DNA of 64,000 nt, from NCBI GenBank assembly GCA_038380435.1, contig JAWZYU010000018.1:52911751-52975750 (forward strand), given 5' to 3'. Both the position numbers and the translations under genes were made by a program. Shown here piece by piece: positions 23,966 through 34,297 of this stretch; position 1 is the stretch's first letter, and each line of letters begins with the position of its first letter. The notes under the pieces were generated by a model. It ran no database searches, had not been told where the DNA came from, and saw only the letters and a program-made list of their open reading frames with translations. Source of the DNA: Ryuthela nishihirai. Lineage: Eukaryota > Arthropoda > Arachnida > Araneae > Heptathelidae.

Positions 23966-24050
23966 AATATTTCTCCTTTTAAATTTTCTAAGATTTTGAA
24001 TATTTGTTATATTTAATATATATTCCAAGATTATATATATTTATAATATT

Positions 24051-25070
24051 TTTAAGGAGGAGGGGGACGCTAAATTTTTACAGACTGCAAAGGTTCCAGT
24101 TTAAAAAGTAACCAGACATGAAACGTAATTTCGGAATCATCCCGAATTTTTTACTGCTTTCACTTTACATGAAAGGTTGTGTTTTTTTTTACTACAGTAC
24201 TAAAATATGCCAAAAAAACCTCCATTTGCAATTTCTTTTTACTTTATGGCATTGTAAAGATAAAAAGAGTGTTTTGGAACTCTTCCAATTTGGAAATAGA
24301 CCACCAATTTGGAAATAGAGAGAAAGACACTGTTTTTGTGTCGGAAAAATTTGCATTCCTTACTACCCCAGCTGGAGTAAAAATAAAAAGTTTATATTAC
24401 TTAAAAGTAAGAAAAAAATTAAATACCAGTTTCAGGTACACTGCACAATTAGCTTCAACATGACATAAAATCTAGATGATTCGCAAAATTCGATTTCCGA
24501 TTTTGGTCTCAATATCTTTGTGTTTCGCAACACGGTGGATAGGTGGCCTTTCCAATTTCAAAGTTTCCACTTCCCTTTATTACCGAGGACCGAGTGGGAT
24601 TACATTAGTAACAAATGAGCATAAAACTCGACTCAGACACAAGAAAACTTTTACATGTTAACATTAGATTACGATATCGACGAGCTATAGACTGAGCCAA
24701 TCATCTCTCTTTCAGTCAGGTTTATGATCACAGGGGTCTTAGCCAAATAGAAGCTGAATTTCTGATTCTCTGCAAACGAAGTTTACGTTTCAGCCTTAAG
24801 TTTCTTGCTTATTAAATGGTAATAACTACTTTCAGGACACTGAAGGTGGCAAATCTGCTGCTTATCATTGCAATAGGAAAAATAGCAAATATGCTGGGAC
24901 ACATGTCGGTGTACTCCTTGCAGTTGTAAAAATAGCAAATATGCTGCTTATATGCAATCGCTTTTTCAGTAAAACTTTATGTCAATAATTAAAACCATGA
25001 GTTTTATGAACAGTGGTCCTTAATCATCCGTCATTTCCTTTTCTCCAAACCCACTACATTGACCACATGG
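24051..25070. other. unrecognised spacer
   Basis: AGCAAATATGCTG words recur at about 24845-24945 in a loose repeat. A minus-strand GGCTCAGTCTATAGC near 24690 resembles a decayed Pol III A box, but no B box follows at the right spacing. Nothing else is recognised. Confidence 0.35.
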
Positions 25071-25425
25071 GGTTGTGCTGTTTAACCTCTGAGCGATCCC
25101 TTTGTGTACACAATGGGCTAAATCACAGAGTCACAAGGACCTCAAGGACTTAGAGAAGGTTGAAAAAGTTGGGAAAGGTGATTCATTGAACAACAGTTGG
25201 AGACAGAAGGAAGCCACCCGTCAAGGATATTCAGCCTGCTCTTTAACGGGCATTTTATAGCATTCCATCTAACTGACGGCGGCTTTCTAAGTTCATCGGT
25301 GTCACTTTTCTCAGCGTGGGTAGAATTAGGGTTAGAGAGAAAATTGTCAAAGCAGACACAGTTGAGATTCAAACCTGGAAACTTCAGATTACGAGCTTGG
25401 TCCGCAACCGACTGCGCTACCTCGA
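25071..25425 (-). mobile_element. SINE1, diverged copy
   Basis: GGTTGTGCTGTTTAACCTCT and the matching antisense body run to a degraded head with AGATTCAAACCTGG (B box) and CGACTGCGCTACC (A box). The middle has lost about 40 bp. This is one of the older SINE1 copies. Confidence 0.85.
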
Positions 25426-25754
25426 TCATGAATTTAAATTCCTTACCATGCATTAGTTAAAATGATTCTATTAATGTACTGCAAGATAATTCATGTCATA
25501 TATTAATTTTCGAGTAAACTGCTTGCCATACGCTAAAGAATTTTTAAGAACTCAATGCCTCGGAATTTTTTTTTATTTACTAATTAAACTTCACATTACC
25601 CTTGCAAAATAGTTCAGAAAAAATATTTAACATGAATCCTTCCTTATAGCTAGTTTAAATCAATTAAAACGTTTGCATTCCGGTGCATACTTTTTCCCAG
25701 GGAGGTGCCCACGATTTAATTTCGGAGGGGGGGGGGGGGGATGGGCGAGATATG
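25426..25754. other. unrecognised spacer with G-run
   Basis: A run of about 14 G at 25727-25740; otherwise nothing recognised. Confidence 0.4.
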
Positions 25755-26145
25755 GGTTGGGTTGTTTTACCTCTCAGCAACACTTTCTTCCACACCATGG
25801 GCTAAATGGCCAGGTCACATAGACCCCTAAGGCTCAGAGAAGGTTGGGGAAGGGGACCCACTGGAACAACTGTTGGGAGACAGATGGTAGCCTCCCGTCA
25901 AGGCCATCCAGCTTGTTCTTTAACGCGCACAGGGTATGGCTCTCTCCCGCACAAGGACCACGGCTTAGCGTCCCATCCGATGGACGGCGACCTTTCCTAG
26001 CCCACCGGTGTCCCATACTGATAGTGGGTAGGGAGGGGAATTTTGCCGAGATAAATCTCAACTCTTACCCAGCTGGGACTCGAACCTGGGAACTACAGAT
26101 TACGAGCCTGGCGCGCTAACGACTGAGCCACCCCCGCCCCAGGGT
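25755..26145 (-). mobile_element. SINE1, full-length
   Basis: Complete antisense SINE1 from GGTTGGGTTGTTTTACC to ACTGAGCCACCCCCGCCCC. GAGATATG flanks it at 25747-25754 and 26146-26153. Overlapping open frames on both strands across this copy recur in every SINE1 copy and are a by-product of the repeat. Confidence 0.93.
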
Positions 26146-26476
26146 GAGATATGAGAATAGGGCTTAGTGTCGCACATAAAATATGGAGCTAAAATAATGT
26201 TATTAAAGAAACTATTTTGGATTTCAAAGCAGCTAGGCAAGTCTGAGATTTCGTATAAGACGACCGGAGTTTCGGGGGGGGGGGGAATCTGGATCCCCTT
26301 GGTACATCCCTGCCTTTTCCTAATCAACTAAAGTACTTGCCATGAATACAAGTGAATTACGACTACTGTGAAACAATTTAAATAAACTGAAGCGCTTGTT
26401 AAGAATCTGACGTGTGTTTCCTTCGAATCACTTGGTTTAGGGCAAGCGAGTTCTATACTCCATTTTTCTTTATATA

Positions 26477-27068
26477 CAGGGTGTTCAAAACGTAATAGTG
26501 GGGTTTCGAAAACCAATATGTAGATAAACAATTTACGCATTCAAGAAAGCAATATTTTAATTAAAAGAGTCCTTCAAATAGTTTTGAACATAACTAGTGA
26601 ATTTCCACATGTAACCTGCATATATGTTCATTTCGTATTATACTGCTTTCCAGACACATTTCCTAATAGATGTTAGAGGGCAAATGTTATAGGTATATTT
26701 GATGTTATAGGATGGATATTTATTAGATGTTATAGGACAAATCAAAAGAGGACAGTAGTCCTCTTTTGACACTCGCTTTTTTCTTCTTGTGAGGCTTGGT
26801 GAAGAATTATGTTTACATGGACAAGATTTCCAGACCTGCATCATTTGAAAGCCAAAATGAGAGAAACAACTGAGCAAGTAATGAGATATGCTGCAGCGTG
26901 TATGGCAAGAAGTGGAACGCAGATATGCAGATCACGAACAGTGCAGATTTTGTTAAAAACTATATATTTGAGACACCCTTTTTTGAGTATTTACATTATT
27001 TTTCTATGTATTGGTTCTCGAATCCCCCCTCCCACATATACATACACCATTACTTTTCGGACAGCCTG
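26477..27068. mobile_element. Tc1/mariner-superfamily deletion derivative, 592 bp
   Basis: The left end CAGGGTGTTCAAAACGTAAT and the right end read inward CAGGCTGTCCGAAAAGTAAT match at most positions, and both sides are flanked by TA. The interior keeps a C-terminal transposase fragment on the plus strand (next entry) and a 12-bp hairpin at 26742-26769. The rest of the transposase is deleted. TA target and CAGGGTGTCC-like termini place it in the superfamily; the family is not determined. Confidence 0.75.
26811..26985 (+). pseudogene. transposase C-terminal fragment
   Basis: PDLHHLKAKMRETTEQV, then in another frame a stretch ending KKWNADMQITN, resembles the C-terminal LK.RIREA...VTPEMLQRVWQE region of arthropod DDE_3-type transposases. 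That comparison is from memory and not from a search. Two frames are needed, so it is decayed. Confidence 0.5.
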
Positions 27069-27071
27069 TAT

Positions 27072-27712
27072 TTAGTAGAGTGTTTTCCAATGGGGGAATT
27101 TTCTTATGTTTTTTGGTGTAAATAGACTTAAACGAAATATTAAATAGTTCTTAGATTTTTTTACATAATAGTTATAGTTTTTTTTCCGACAGGAAATCCT
27201 CTTATTTTATGGATAAATATCAAATTTCTCACAAATTTGTATACATTTTAAATATTATTTCAAGTAGTTTTATACAGGAAAAACAGTTTGAAATCTATGA
27301 AGGATCGTTAAAAGGAAAGGGGCCTTGGGCTGAAAAAGTGGGGGAAACGCGGATATAGTAAAGTACCTAAACCTAATGCCTATAAGCCTTTCCCTTTTTT
27401 CAACAAAAATTCAGAATTTGAAGCACATAAATGTTAAATGTTTTAAACCTTGGTTAATCCTTCTCAAGTTCAAGAATCGTCTTTCTGCCCAATTAGCTAA
27501 ATGGCCAGGTCTCAAAAGTTCAAGCGTGGTTTTAGAGAACGATGCAAGGGACAAAATTTTTAGACTAAACTGGAACCTCTCACGAAGTACAAGAACTGTG
27601 TTCAATAATGGAGTGGTCATATGATTTAGCGTAAAAACCTTGCATATGCCACAGCCCGGAGTTAAAAAAAAGAAAAGATCAAAAATGCCGAAATGACCTA
27701 TAAACTACGGAC
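27072..27712. other. spacer with small SINE1 scrap
   Basis: TTAGCTAAATGGCCAGGTC at about 27494-27512 is an isolated antisense SINE1 fragment. No gene is recognised. Confidence 0.4.
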
Positions 27713-27940
27713 TGCAGGACTCCGTCAGATGGGACGTAAAGCGTGGCACCAGGTCTATGAGAATAATACCCTACAAACAAGACTACCAGTGTGTAAAGAA
27801 CACACTGTATAGTCTTGAGGAAGGATTCAATCCTGTACAGTGGGTTTCTTTCCTTAATATTCTCGTAGCCCTTGGTATCCTTATCACTTGTTCATTTAGC
27901 CCACTGTGCGCAAAAAATGCTGCTCAGAGTGTCGCTCAAA
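27713..27940 (+). mobile_element. SINE1 remnant (3' half)
   Basis: CTCCGTCAGATGGGACGTAA, GTGTAAAGAACACACTG and CATTTAGCCCACTGTGCGCA follow the SINE1 body order with heavy divergence. A scrap of antisense head (ACAAGCCTGGATCACTACC) lies near 28111-28130. Confidence 0.65.
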
Positions 27941-28189
27941 CAAACAACCAGCTTGAATTTGCACAAAATGTCTCTCTTGCACATGCAAACGCGCTTTAAC
28001 GACGCAGTTGATGAGTATCGACTTTTTACAAGGTCGATAGTACCAAGTCCACACTGTGTATAACATCTTCGAAGCAAGACATTTGAGACTGTAATTTGAA
28101 AACCATAGTTTACAAGCCTGGATCACTACCAAGTAAGCTTTCTGTGTTCAAACTACATTTAATGTAATAACTGTTAAGCAGGGACTATC

Positions 28190-28603
28190 AGAGAGTGTAG
28201 GACAGGAGGTAGGGGGGAGTCATTTGACTTGGGCGTCAAATTCCTGGGCGTTTTGGAAATTCCTGGGTGTTTCTGGAATTTTTGGGTTTTTCAATGTCAC
28301 TTTTTTTTTCAAGATATCCATAATTTTAAAATGCGTAAAAATATGTAAGTTCCCCCTTTTTTCTCTAAATCTCTAAACAGTTTTGAGTGTAAGAAATGGT
28401 CTAATAGTCGAAAATAAATATTATAAAGATACTCACATTCCTTAGAATTAGGTGCATCATCACGGCTATTAATCATAGGATTCCTAATAATTATCTCACA
28501 TTATGTTTCGGATGCTCCGTTTTTCTGATTTCGCATTATATCGGAAGATCTTGATCTGAAACAGAATTTAAAAAAATCAAATATTCAGCATTATTCTGTA
28601 GAG
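28190..28603. other. spacer with short GGAAATTCCTGGG repeat
   Basis: Three loose copies of TTCCTGGGCGTTTTGGAA lie at 28229-28290. 28596-28603 is the left 8-bp duplication CTGTAGAG of the next hAT element. Confidence 0.5.
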
Positions 28604-28896
28604 CAGAGGTTCTCAACGTGGGGTACACGGTAAATTTTTTCGGGTACACCCAGAGCTCAAAAGTCGATTACCCAGTAAAATGTTTATAATTTTATAAGAT
28701 TTCTTAAATTGTTTATTTCATTTTTTGTGTTTATTGATATATGTAATTTATGAATACAAAATTTAATGTGAACATACATATGTTTTATTCCCATCGTTAT
28801 ACTATAACTGTAGTTTTATTTATCTATACAAAGGCTACGCCAGTTACATACATATTTCCAGGGAGTACGTGAAACATCAAAGGTTGAGAACCACCG
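28604..28896. mobile_element. hAT-type MITE, 293 bp
   Basis: Left end CAGAGGTTCTCAACGTGGGG and right end read inward CGGTGGTTCTCAACCTTTG are hAT-like termini. The interior shares GATATATGTAATTTATGAAT and CCAGTTACATACATATTTCC with the element at 48190-48495, so they are one family. The left duplication is CTGTAGAG (28596-28603). The right one, CTCTAGAG, lies beyond the 5.4-kb insertion at 34303-34310. No transposase is encoded. Confidence 0.85.
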
Positions 28897-28897
28897 C
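28892..28897 (+). other. left 6-bp target-site duplication CACCGC
   Basis: Five of the six bases are the last bases of the hAT MITE, and the sixth is the first base of its flanking duplication. The identical six bases recur at 34298-34303. Confidence 0.88.
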
Positions 28898-29553
28898 AGT
28901 AGTGTCCTGCCAACTTGGGATCCCCCACTAGTGCTCACCCCTATGACGCCACCGACCACGACCACTTCCGACCACACCCCTTATTAATATTCATAATTAA
29001 TAATTCATAATTAATATAACATAATTAATAATTACTTAAATTAATTAATCCTCCCTTATTAAAAACCCCCTTTATTAAAAATTCCTCCCCTTTATTAAAA
29101 ACCCCTTCCTCCCCCTCTTTTAACCCGTGGCGCCATCTGGTGACTATGAGGAGTACTTAGAAAAACCCCTATTTTAGCTCTAATTTCCCGATTTTGACTC
29201 CCCCTTTATTAAAACCCCTCCCCCTTTAACCCCTGGCGCCATCTGGTGACTATGAGGAGTACTATTCTTAGAAAAACCCTATTTTAACTCTAATTTCCCA
29301 GTTTTTGACTCCCCTTTATTAAAAATTTCTCCTCCTTTATTAAAAAACCCCTTCCTCCCCCCACTTTTAACCCCAGGCGCCATCTGGTGACTATGAGGAG
29401 TACTATTCTTAGAAAAACCTCTATTTTAGTCATAACTATTCCCAGACACCCTCCTCATTAAAAACCCCTTATCAAAAGTTCCATCCCTTTATTAAAATTC
29501 CCTCCCCTTTATTAAACACTCCCTTTATTAAAATTCCCTCCCCTTACCAAAAG
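28898..29553 (+). repeat. left terminal inverted repeat, about 656 bp
   Basis: It pairs with the right TIR in inverted orientation. It begins with the GC-richer terminus, then a TTAATAATT-rich block. Next come three direct subrepeats that each carry GGCGCCATCTGGTGACTATG (29129, 29235 and 29376). A CCTCCCC/TTATTAAAA alternation follows, ending at CCTTACCAAAAG. Confidence 0.9.
29129..29404 (-). promoter_or_regulatory. three CTCF-like motifs in the left TIR
   Basis: At 29129-29157, 29235-29263 and 29376-29404 the minus strand reads TCACCAGATGGCGCC. Against the published CTCF consensus CCASYAGRKGGCRSY this matches 14 of 15 positions, the first base being T. All three point toward the left end. 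The match is read directly; binding is inference. Confidence 0.5.
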
Positions 29554-29570
29554 TCCCCTTTATTAAACTT

Positions 29571-30345
29571 CACAAACTCCCACGGTATCCACGTTCGTTT
29601 TCCAAGTCCAACTAAACTTTGGGATGGCAACGATCAGTTGATGCAAGCCTCAGAATAATTGCAAACCTTTGGGTGGCAACCTCGTGCAGAAAGGGATGAT
29701 GCAAGTCTCTAAATAATTGCAAAAGCAGCTCCTCACATAAAATCAACTCCCGAAGTTGTATATTCTATGTATTTATTCCTTATTAATTAAACACTTATCA
29801 AAACTGTCTCCTCCCCTCATTAAAAATTTAATCAGTGGCGTCCAATGCACATTTTATTGCATCTCCTGTATTTAAAAAAACTCATCACAAACTCCCTTGG
29901 TTTCTATCCTTTCACAAGTCCACTAAACTCGTTTTGAATGGTGACACTCAGAATGCCTAATGCAAGTCTCTAAATAATTGCAAAACTTTCGGTAGCAGTC
30001 ACTCACATAAAATCAACTCCCAAAGTTGTATATTCCCTATATTACCAATTTTTATTCCTTAGTAATTAAACACTTATCAAAAACACCACCCCTCATCATT
30101 AAAAACCCCTGGCCGACCTTTCACGTGGTAAATCAGTTTTCTCTAGGCGCATTTAATCGGTGTCATCCAACGTCCTGTATTTAATAAAAAAAAAATTCCT
30201 TCCCAACGCAATGATTTAAACTCTCTACTTTGGTGTCCACGATCATCTGAAATTTGCCAAGTCCAGCTAAACTTTGGGTGGCAACCCCTCACTGAATGGT
30301 TGATGCAATCCTTCAACAAGGGTCCCTGTATTTTGCGAGTTCGAC
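29571..30345. repeat. subterminal tandem repeat, about 310-bp unit, 2.5 copies
   Basis: Units start near 29571, 29886 and about 30190. Each has CACAAACTCCC or a relative, CAAGTCCAACTAAACTTTGG, GATGCAAGTCTCTAAATAAT and CACATAAAATCAACTCCC, then ends with CCTGTATTTAA. It is present only on the left side of the interior. Confidence 0.75.
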
Positions 30346-30534
30346 CTTCACTAGAATAAGGACTATCCCGCAGTAACTGTCCCGCAGAAAATGAAAAAAT
30401 GCTATTGAGTGAAAAATTAATAAAAGGAAAAAAAAATCTGAATTTATTCGTCATGATGAAAAATATTGAAGGGTAATAGGGTCTGGCGACCTAAAAGACC
30501 CCAGCGTTCAGTATGGACCACGTTTTATTGACAG

Positions 30535-31032
30535 ATGAATCTTGGATCTGCGCTGCTTTCATGTTGGGTCTTACAACATGAAAACCCACTTGCAGCCTTG
30601 ACCGCTGCTTTAGAACCCGAAATTTATACAAGTCCAGAGATGGTTCTTCCTATTCCCAATTCTACCCTTTATGATAGGTCAGCGTTTCAATGTACCCCAT
30701 GTAGACTTTTGAAATTATGCGCCCTAAAGCTTCAAGAGTTGTGCGTATTAGTCTCCAATGGGGTGATGCCATCAGATATCTGTGCTTCTGCATCAGGACA
30801 TCTTGGAAAGTGGTTTTACATTTGTCTCAATTCATTACTCTCCGTAAGTATATCCATTATGCGACATGGTTTAAAAAGAGTTATTACCGGTGTATCCTCA
30901 GTACATGATGCATTAGAAGTAACGCTACTCGAAGAAAAATCAGCTATGGGAGGAATAATTACTCTACAAACGCTCTCACAGTTTGTAAAAATCGTCTCTT
31001 CCACCGTTTATCGGCGAACGTGTAGACGCTAA
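30535..31032 (+). CDS. unidentified 165-codon open frame inside the 5.4-kb element
   Basis: This is the longest plus-strand frame in the window outside known repeats. It starts MNLGSALLSCWVLQ and ends STVYRRTCRR. Composition is ordinary (Leu, Ser and Ile rich) and not simple repeat. Two weak hydrophobic stretches occur, but no motif I recognise. The minus strand of the same interval also has long partly open frames (MASPHWRLIRTTLEALGRI), so the coding strand is uncertain. A remnant of an element-encoded protein or chance openness are both possible. Confidence 0.25.
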   Translation: MNLGSALLSCWVLQHENPLAALTAALEPEIYTSPEMVLPIPNSTLYDRSAFQCTPCRLLKLCALKLQELCVLVSNGVMPSDICASASGHLGKWFYICLNSLLSVSISIMRHGLKRVITGVSSVHDALEVTLLEEKSAMGGIITLQTLSQFVKIVSSTVYRRTCRR

Positions 31033-31239
31033 TGAAATTTGCATTGCGGCGTCAGTTACAAGCTTTACAAAGTCAGTTGTTTTCATCGGGAAAATTCTGT
31101 AAAAACTACGTGGAAGATTGTTATAGAAAGTAAGCCATGCTAAAAATAGAATTCATACGTTTCCGCTTGCGAAAAAAATTTTACTTCCAACACTAATGCG
31201 CATTAATGGGGGACAAGAGTCAAATACAATAATAAAAAA

Positions 31240-31412
31240 TAAAATAAATACCCCCTCAAGCAGCTGCTTGCCACAGAGGTCTGACAGGAGCCTGTCAGTT
31301 TATATGCCACAGTAGGAGATCTGATAGGCTGGCAGGACCTCAGCAGAAAAACGACACACACATCCATGCCTAAATCCGGGGCTCGAACCCAGGTCCCTTA
31401 ATAACCTACTAT
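31240..31412 (-). mobile_element. SINE2 copy nested in the 5.4-kb element
   Basis: The A-rich tail, ACCCCCTCAAGCAGCTGCTT and the palindrome are followed by the body and GGGGCTCGAACCCAGG (B box). The A-box part of the head is missing. Its insertion postdates the host element. Confidence 0.85.
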
Positions 31413-31867
31413 AAAAAATAATACATAAGTCTCACTCGAACGTACCCTTCTCATCATACCTGAGCTAATCCATCGAATTGAATCATGAGAAAACTTCAGT
31501 GCAACATAAAAATCCACCTAACTAAAAAAGTACAAACCTCACCAATGAGCTTTGGATACTTATTACTGTGCAGTCACACAGGTAAAAACGAATTTTTCCC
31601 TTGTGCTGAAAAGCGCCGCTGATATACCTTTCATGCACAAGACTTAATGATCGCGAACGGTTCGATCAGCGAAGGATTCCCACACCCACATGTGCAGCAG
31701 CCCCCCAACCACAAGACGGAATGGTGAATTGTGCACTTAATAGTCAACCCAAATAAGACCTTTTCACAAACGCAGGCACATCTCGAGAATTCACAGTGAT
31801 TGTAAAGAAATGCAGGGAGATGTGCGCACAGGCGGCCCTCCCGGTGATAAAATATCAGGGGTCAACT

Positions 31868-32262
31868 CAAGTGCTGACCTATGGAAAGCTGATAACTGAA
31901 ACATGTCTAATTTCTTGTGAGAACCGCTCAGTGCTTTATCTTCCTCGAGGGTGCCCTAATGAGAAAGTTAAATAATGACATGACGAAATGCAGCAATTCA
32001 AAATAAGGGATTCTTCTGCCGATTCACGTGATCTGCTGAAATGACACATCACGGCAAAAAGCTGGACAGCTGGTGACGTACAAAGATTATGGACACTCGC
32101 CCATGCCACTTTCCATAGGTCACAACTATTTAACATAGTTCTGACCTATGGAAAGCTGATAAGTCGATGAGAAAGATATGCTACTCATCCTTTACTCGTG
32201 AGAACCGCTCCTGCCTTTATCTTCCTCAAAGATCTTTTGAACAAAGTTAAATAATTACTGTT
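31868..32262. repeat. about 267-bp direct repeat, 1.4 copies
   Basis: CTGACCTATGGAAAGCTGAT near 31872 recurs near 32139. Each copy is followed by GTGAGAACCGCTC and TTTATCTTCCTC, then AAAGTTAAATAAT in the same order. Confidence 0.8.
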
Positions 32263-32986
32263 TCCTGTCTAAATGCTGCATTTTATCAGGTAAATGGGGG
32301 CTCCATGTATGCTGCCTTCGGATCTTTTGGATGTACACAGCGGTTTTTGAAACTCCAAGCGGTCAGCTGATTTTAGAAGTTCAAGGTCGTCTTATACTGT
32401 TTATCAGAATTAAAGAAAATATGGTTACAGGGAGAATATGGTTTGACCTCGTACATTAGAAAGGGAACATACAGAAAACTGTTAACTGGCACTCTTTATC
32501 CTCATAAGAAATTGTGACGTATAATTCAGCATAAAAACTTAATACGAGTTTCGCAAAATGTGTAAAAATCCCAGTGTGACCTAAAGTAATACGAAAAGCA
32601 TTATTCTCCTGTGTCCTTTGTTAGGTGGTAGCGTTAACATCCACGAATTTTCAAATGACATTCGGGGTAGTTATCACTTAAGTTTCAACTTTTATTTTTT
32701 TCCAACCACGATAATGCACCGTTTCTGTGAAACAGTTCGCTGGTGACTTCGATGCAAAAAATGGTGCAGGGGGCGATCTTTCTCACACTTCCGATATGAC
32801 ATTGCACTTTGGTAAAAACAAACCTGGTTCATGTATTTCCCATAGACAATAAAGATTTGAACTAAAAAGTCATTAAAACCGTGAATGGACTGATCTGATT
32901 GATAAAAATATGTGAAACGTAATGTACTGAGCTTGAGGGTTGACAACATTAATATAGACAGGGATTGACTTCCATATTTGTTTTCT
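32263..32986. other. element interior, no recognised gene
   Basis: Part of the 5.4-kb element. A 113-codon minus frame at 32692-33033 overlaps the SINE2 fragment and shows no motif I recognise. Confidence 0.35.
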
Positions 32987-33055
32987 CCATAAATAAAAAT
33001 AAATAAATACCCCCTCATGCAGCTGCTTGCCACAGAGGTCTGACAGGAGCCTCTC
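32987..33055 (-). mobile_element. SINE2 3' fragment
   Basis: (AAAT)n, ACCCCCTCATGCAGCTGCTT and GAGGTCTGACAGGAGCCTC, then a break. 5'-truncated. Confidence 0.85.
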
Positions 33056-33612
33056 TATACTATCATAAATTGAGAAACCTCAATGCTTGAGAAATGATTC
33101 ATTTAACTATCAAAAATGAATAGACCTCTGTAAAGTTTACTTCTCCTCACAGTCGTCTGAGTTCATTCTGCTGTAGATGTCTAATTCTGTCAAGATCACA
33201 AGGGATGTTTTACACATTCAATCAAGAACTTTCCCTTTTTCTGACATCCGTTAATCAAAGTGTCTATCTACAAAAGATACTACGCATCAGACGTTAATGA
33301 CTTATCATTACACCGACAAACTACCGATCTGGTTCACATGTTGTGTAAGCATTTAGAATGAAAAACTGATTGCAAGTTTGTGTCACTGTCATAGAGATAA
33401 ACTAACTCTTCAGATGCATGTTTCTCATTATGTATTCTTTGCTTTCTCTCATACAATACCCCTATCTCAAACACTGATACATCTACCACCTATGTGTATA
33501 TATACTTTCATAGCACCATTTGCCGAAAAAGGTAAAATCGCAAGCATCTGAGTCAGATTATTATTTTTTCCATATATCTGCTAATTCTTTACGTTGAAAA
33601 TCTCACAATAGC
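33056..33612. other. element interior, no recognised gene
   Basis: Inner part of the 5.4-kb element up to the right TIR. No motif seen. Confidence 0.35.
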
Positions 33613-34297
33613 CTTTTGGTAAGGGAAGGGAATTTTAATAAAGGGGGTGTTTAATGAAGGGGAGGGAATTTTAATAAATGGGTGGAACTTTTGATAAGGG
33701 GTTTTTAATGAGGAGGGAGTCTGGGAATAATTATGACTAAAATAGAGGTTTTTCTAAGAATAGTACAGTTCATAGTCACTAGATGTCGCCTGGGGTTAAA
33801 AGTGGGGGGAGGAAGGGGTTTTTTAATAAACGGGGAGAAATTTTTAATAAATGGGAGTCGAAAATTGGGAAATTAGAGTTAAAATAGGGTTTTTCTTAGA
33901 GTAGTACTCCTCATAGTCACCAGATGGCGCCAGGGGTTAAAGGGGGGGGGGGGAATTTTTTTATAATAAAGTGGGGAGCCAAAATCGGGAAATTAAAGCT
34001 AAAATAGGGGTTTTTCTAAGTACTCCTTATAATCACCAGATGGCACCACTGGTTAAAAGGGGAAGGAAGGGGTTTTTAATAAAGGGGAGGTATTTTTAAC
34101 AAAGGTTTTTTTAATAAGGGGATTAATCAATTTTTAAATAATTATTAATTATTAAATTATTAATTGTGAATATTAATAAGGGGGCGTGGTCAGTTATGAG
34201 TATTAATAAGGGGGCGTGACCGGGAGTGGGCGTGGTCAGTGACGTCATAGGGGGAAAGCACTACTAGTGGGGGATCCCAAGTTGGCAGGACACTACT
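33613..34297 (-). repeat. right terminal inverted repeat, about 685 bp
   Basis: Reverse complement of the left TIR from CTTTTGGTAAGGG to CAAGTTGGCAGGACACTACT. It holds an extra copy of AGTATTAATAAGGGGGCGTG near the outer end, so it is slightly longer. Differences from the left arm are scattered substitutions and small indels, which suggests independent decay after insertion. Confidence 0.9.
33762..34047 (+). promoter_or_regulatory. three CTCF-like motifs in the right TIR
   Basis: The plus strand reads TCACTAGATGTCGCC (33762-33790 unit), TCACCAGATGGCGCC (33903-33931 unit) and TCACCAGATGGCACC (34019-34047 unit). They point toward the right end, so the two TIRs are divergent. The first has lost one core G. 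Confidence 0.5.

Larger units (their letters stand above)
20490..24050 (-). mobile_element. 5'-truncated, decayed non-LTR retrotransposon (I/Jockey-type LINE)
   Basis: Reading on the minus strand, I find in order an AP-type endonuclease C-terminal part (GDFNTH, then DHYPI), reverse transcriptase, an RNase H domain and a terminal CCHC-like knuckle. RNase H after RT is characteristic of the I and related clades. The 5' end stops inside the endonuclease, so ORF1 and the N-terminal endonuclease are missing, as with incomplete reverse transcription. The coding part ends at a TAA at 20667-20669. A GATGATGATGATGAG run at about 20489-20503 may mark the 3' tail. Several stops and frameshifts make it inactive. 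Exact ends are uncertain. Confidence 0.85.
28898..34297. mobile_element. 5,400-bp long-TIR element, Polinton/Maverick-like, non-autonomous
   Basis: Both ends begin AGTAGTGTCCTGCCAACTTG, and the first 35 bp of the two termini are identical. The TIRs run about 656 bp (left) and 685 bp (right). CACCGC flanks the element on both sides. The insertion lies at the edge of a hAT MITE whose second duplication is found beyond the right end, which independently confirms the boundaries. TIR length, 6-bp duplication and 5'-AG fit the described Polinton/Maverick pattern. The 4.06-kb interior shows no recognisable integrase, protein-primed polymerase, ATPase or protease, so it would be an internally deleted form, or another long-TIR class. 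Two SINE2 copies sit inside it. Confidence 0.8.

Noticed and set aside
24660..24720. tRNA-like sequence with GGCTCAGTCTATAGC on the minus strand
   Set aside because: The B box is missing at the required spacing and no known SINE body follows.
28898..34297. LTR retrotransposon reading of the long repeats
   Set aside because: The terminal repeats are inverted, not direct, and there is no TG...CA, primer-binding site or pol domain.
28898..34297. Viral-type genes (capsid, PolB, integrase) inside the long-TIR element
   Set aside because: I looked through the frames on both strands in the interior and could match none to these families with confidence, so none is claimed.
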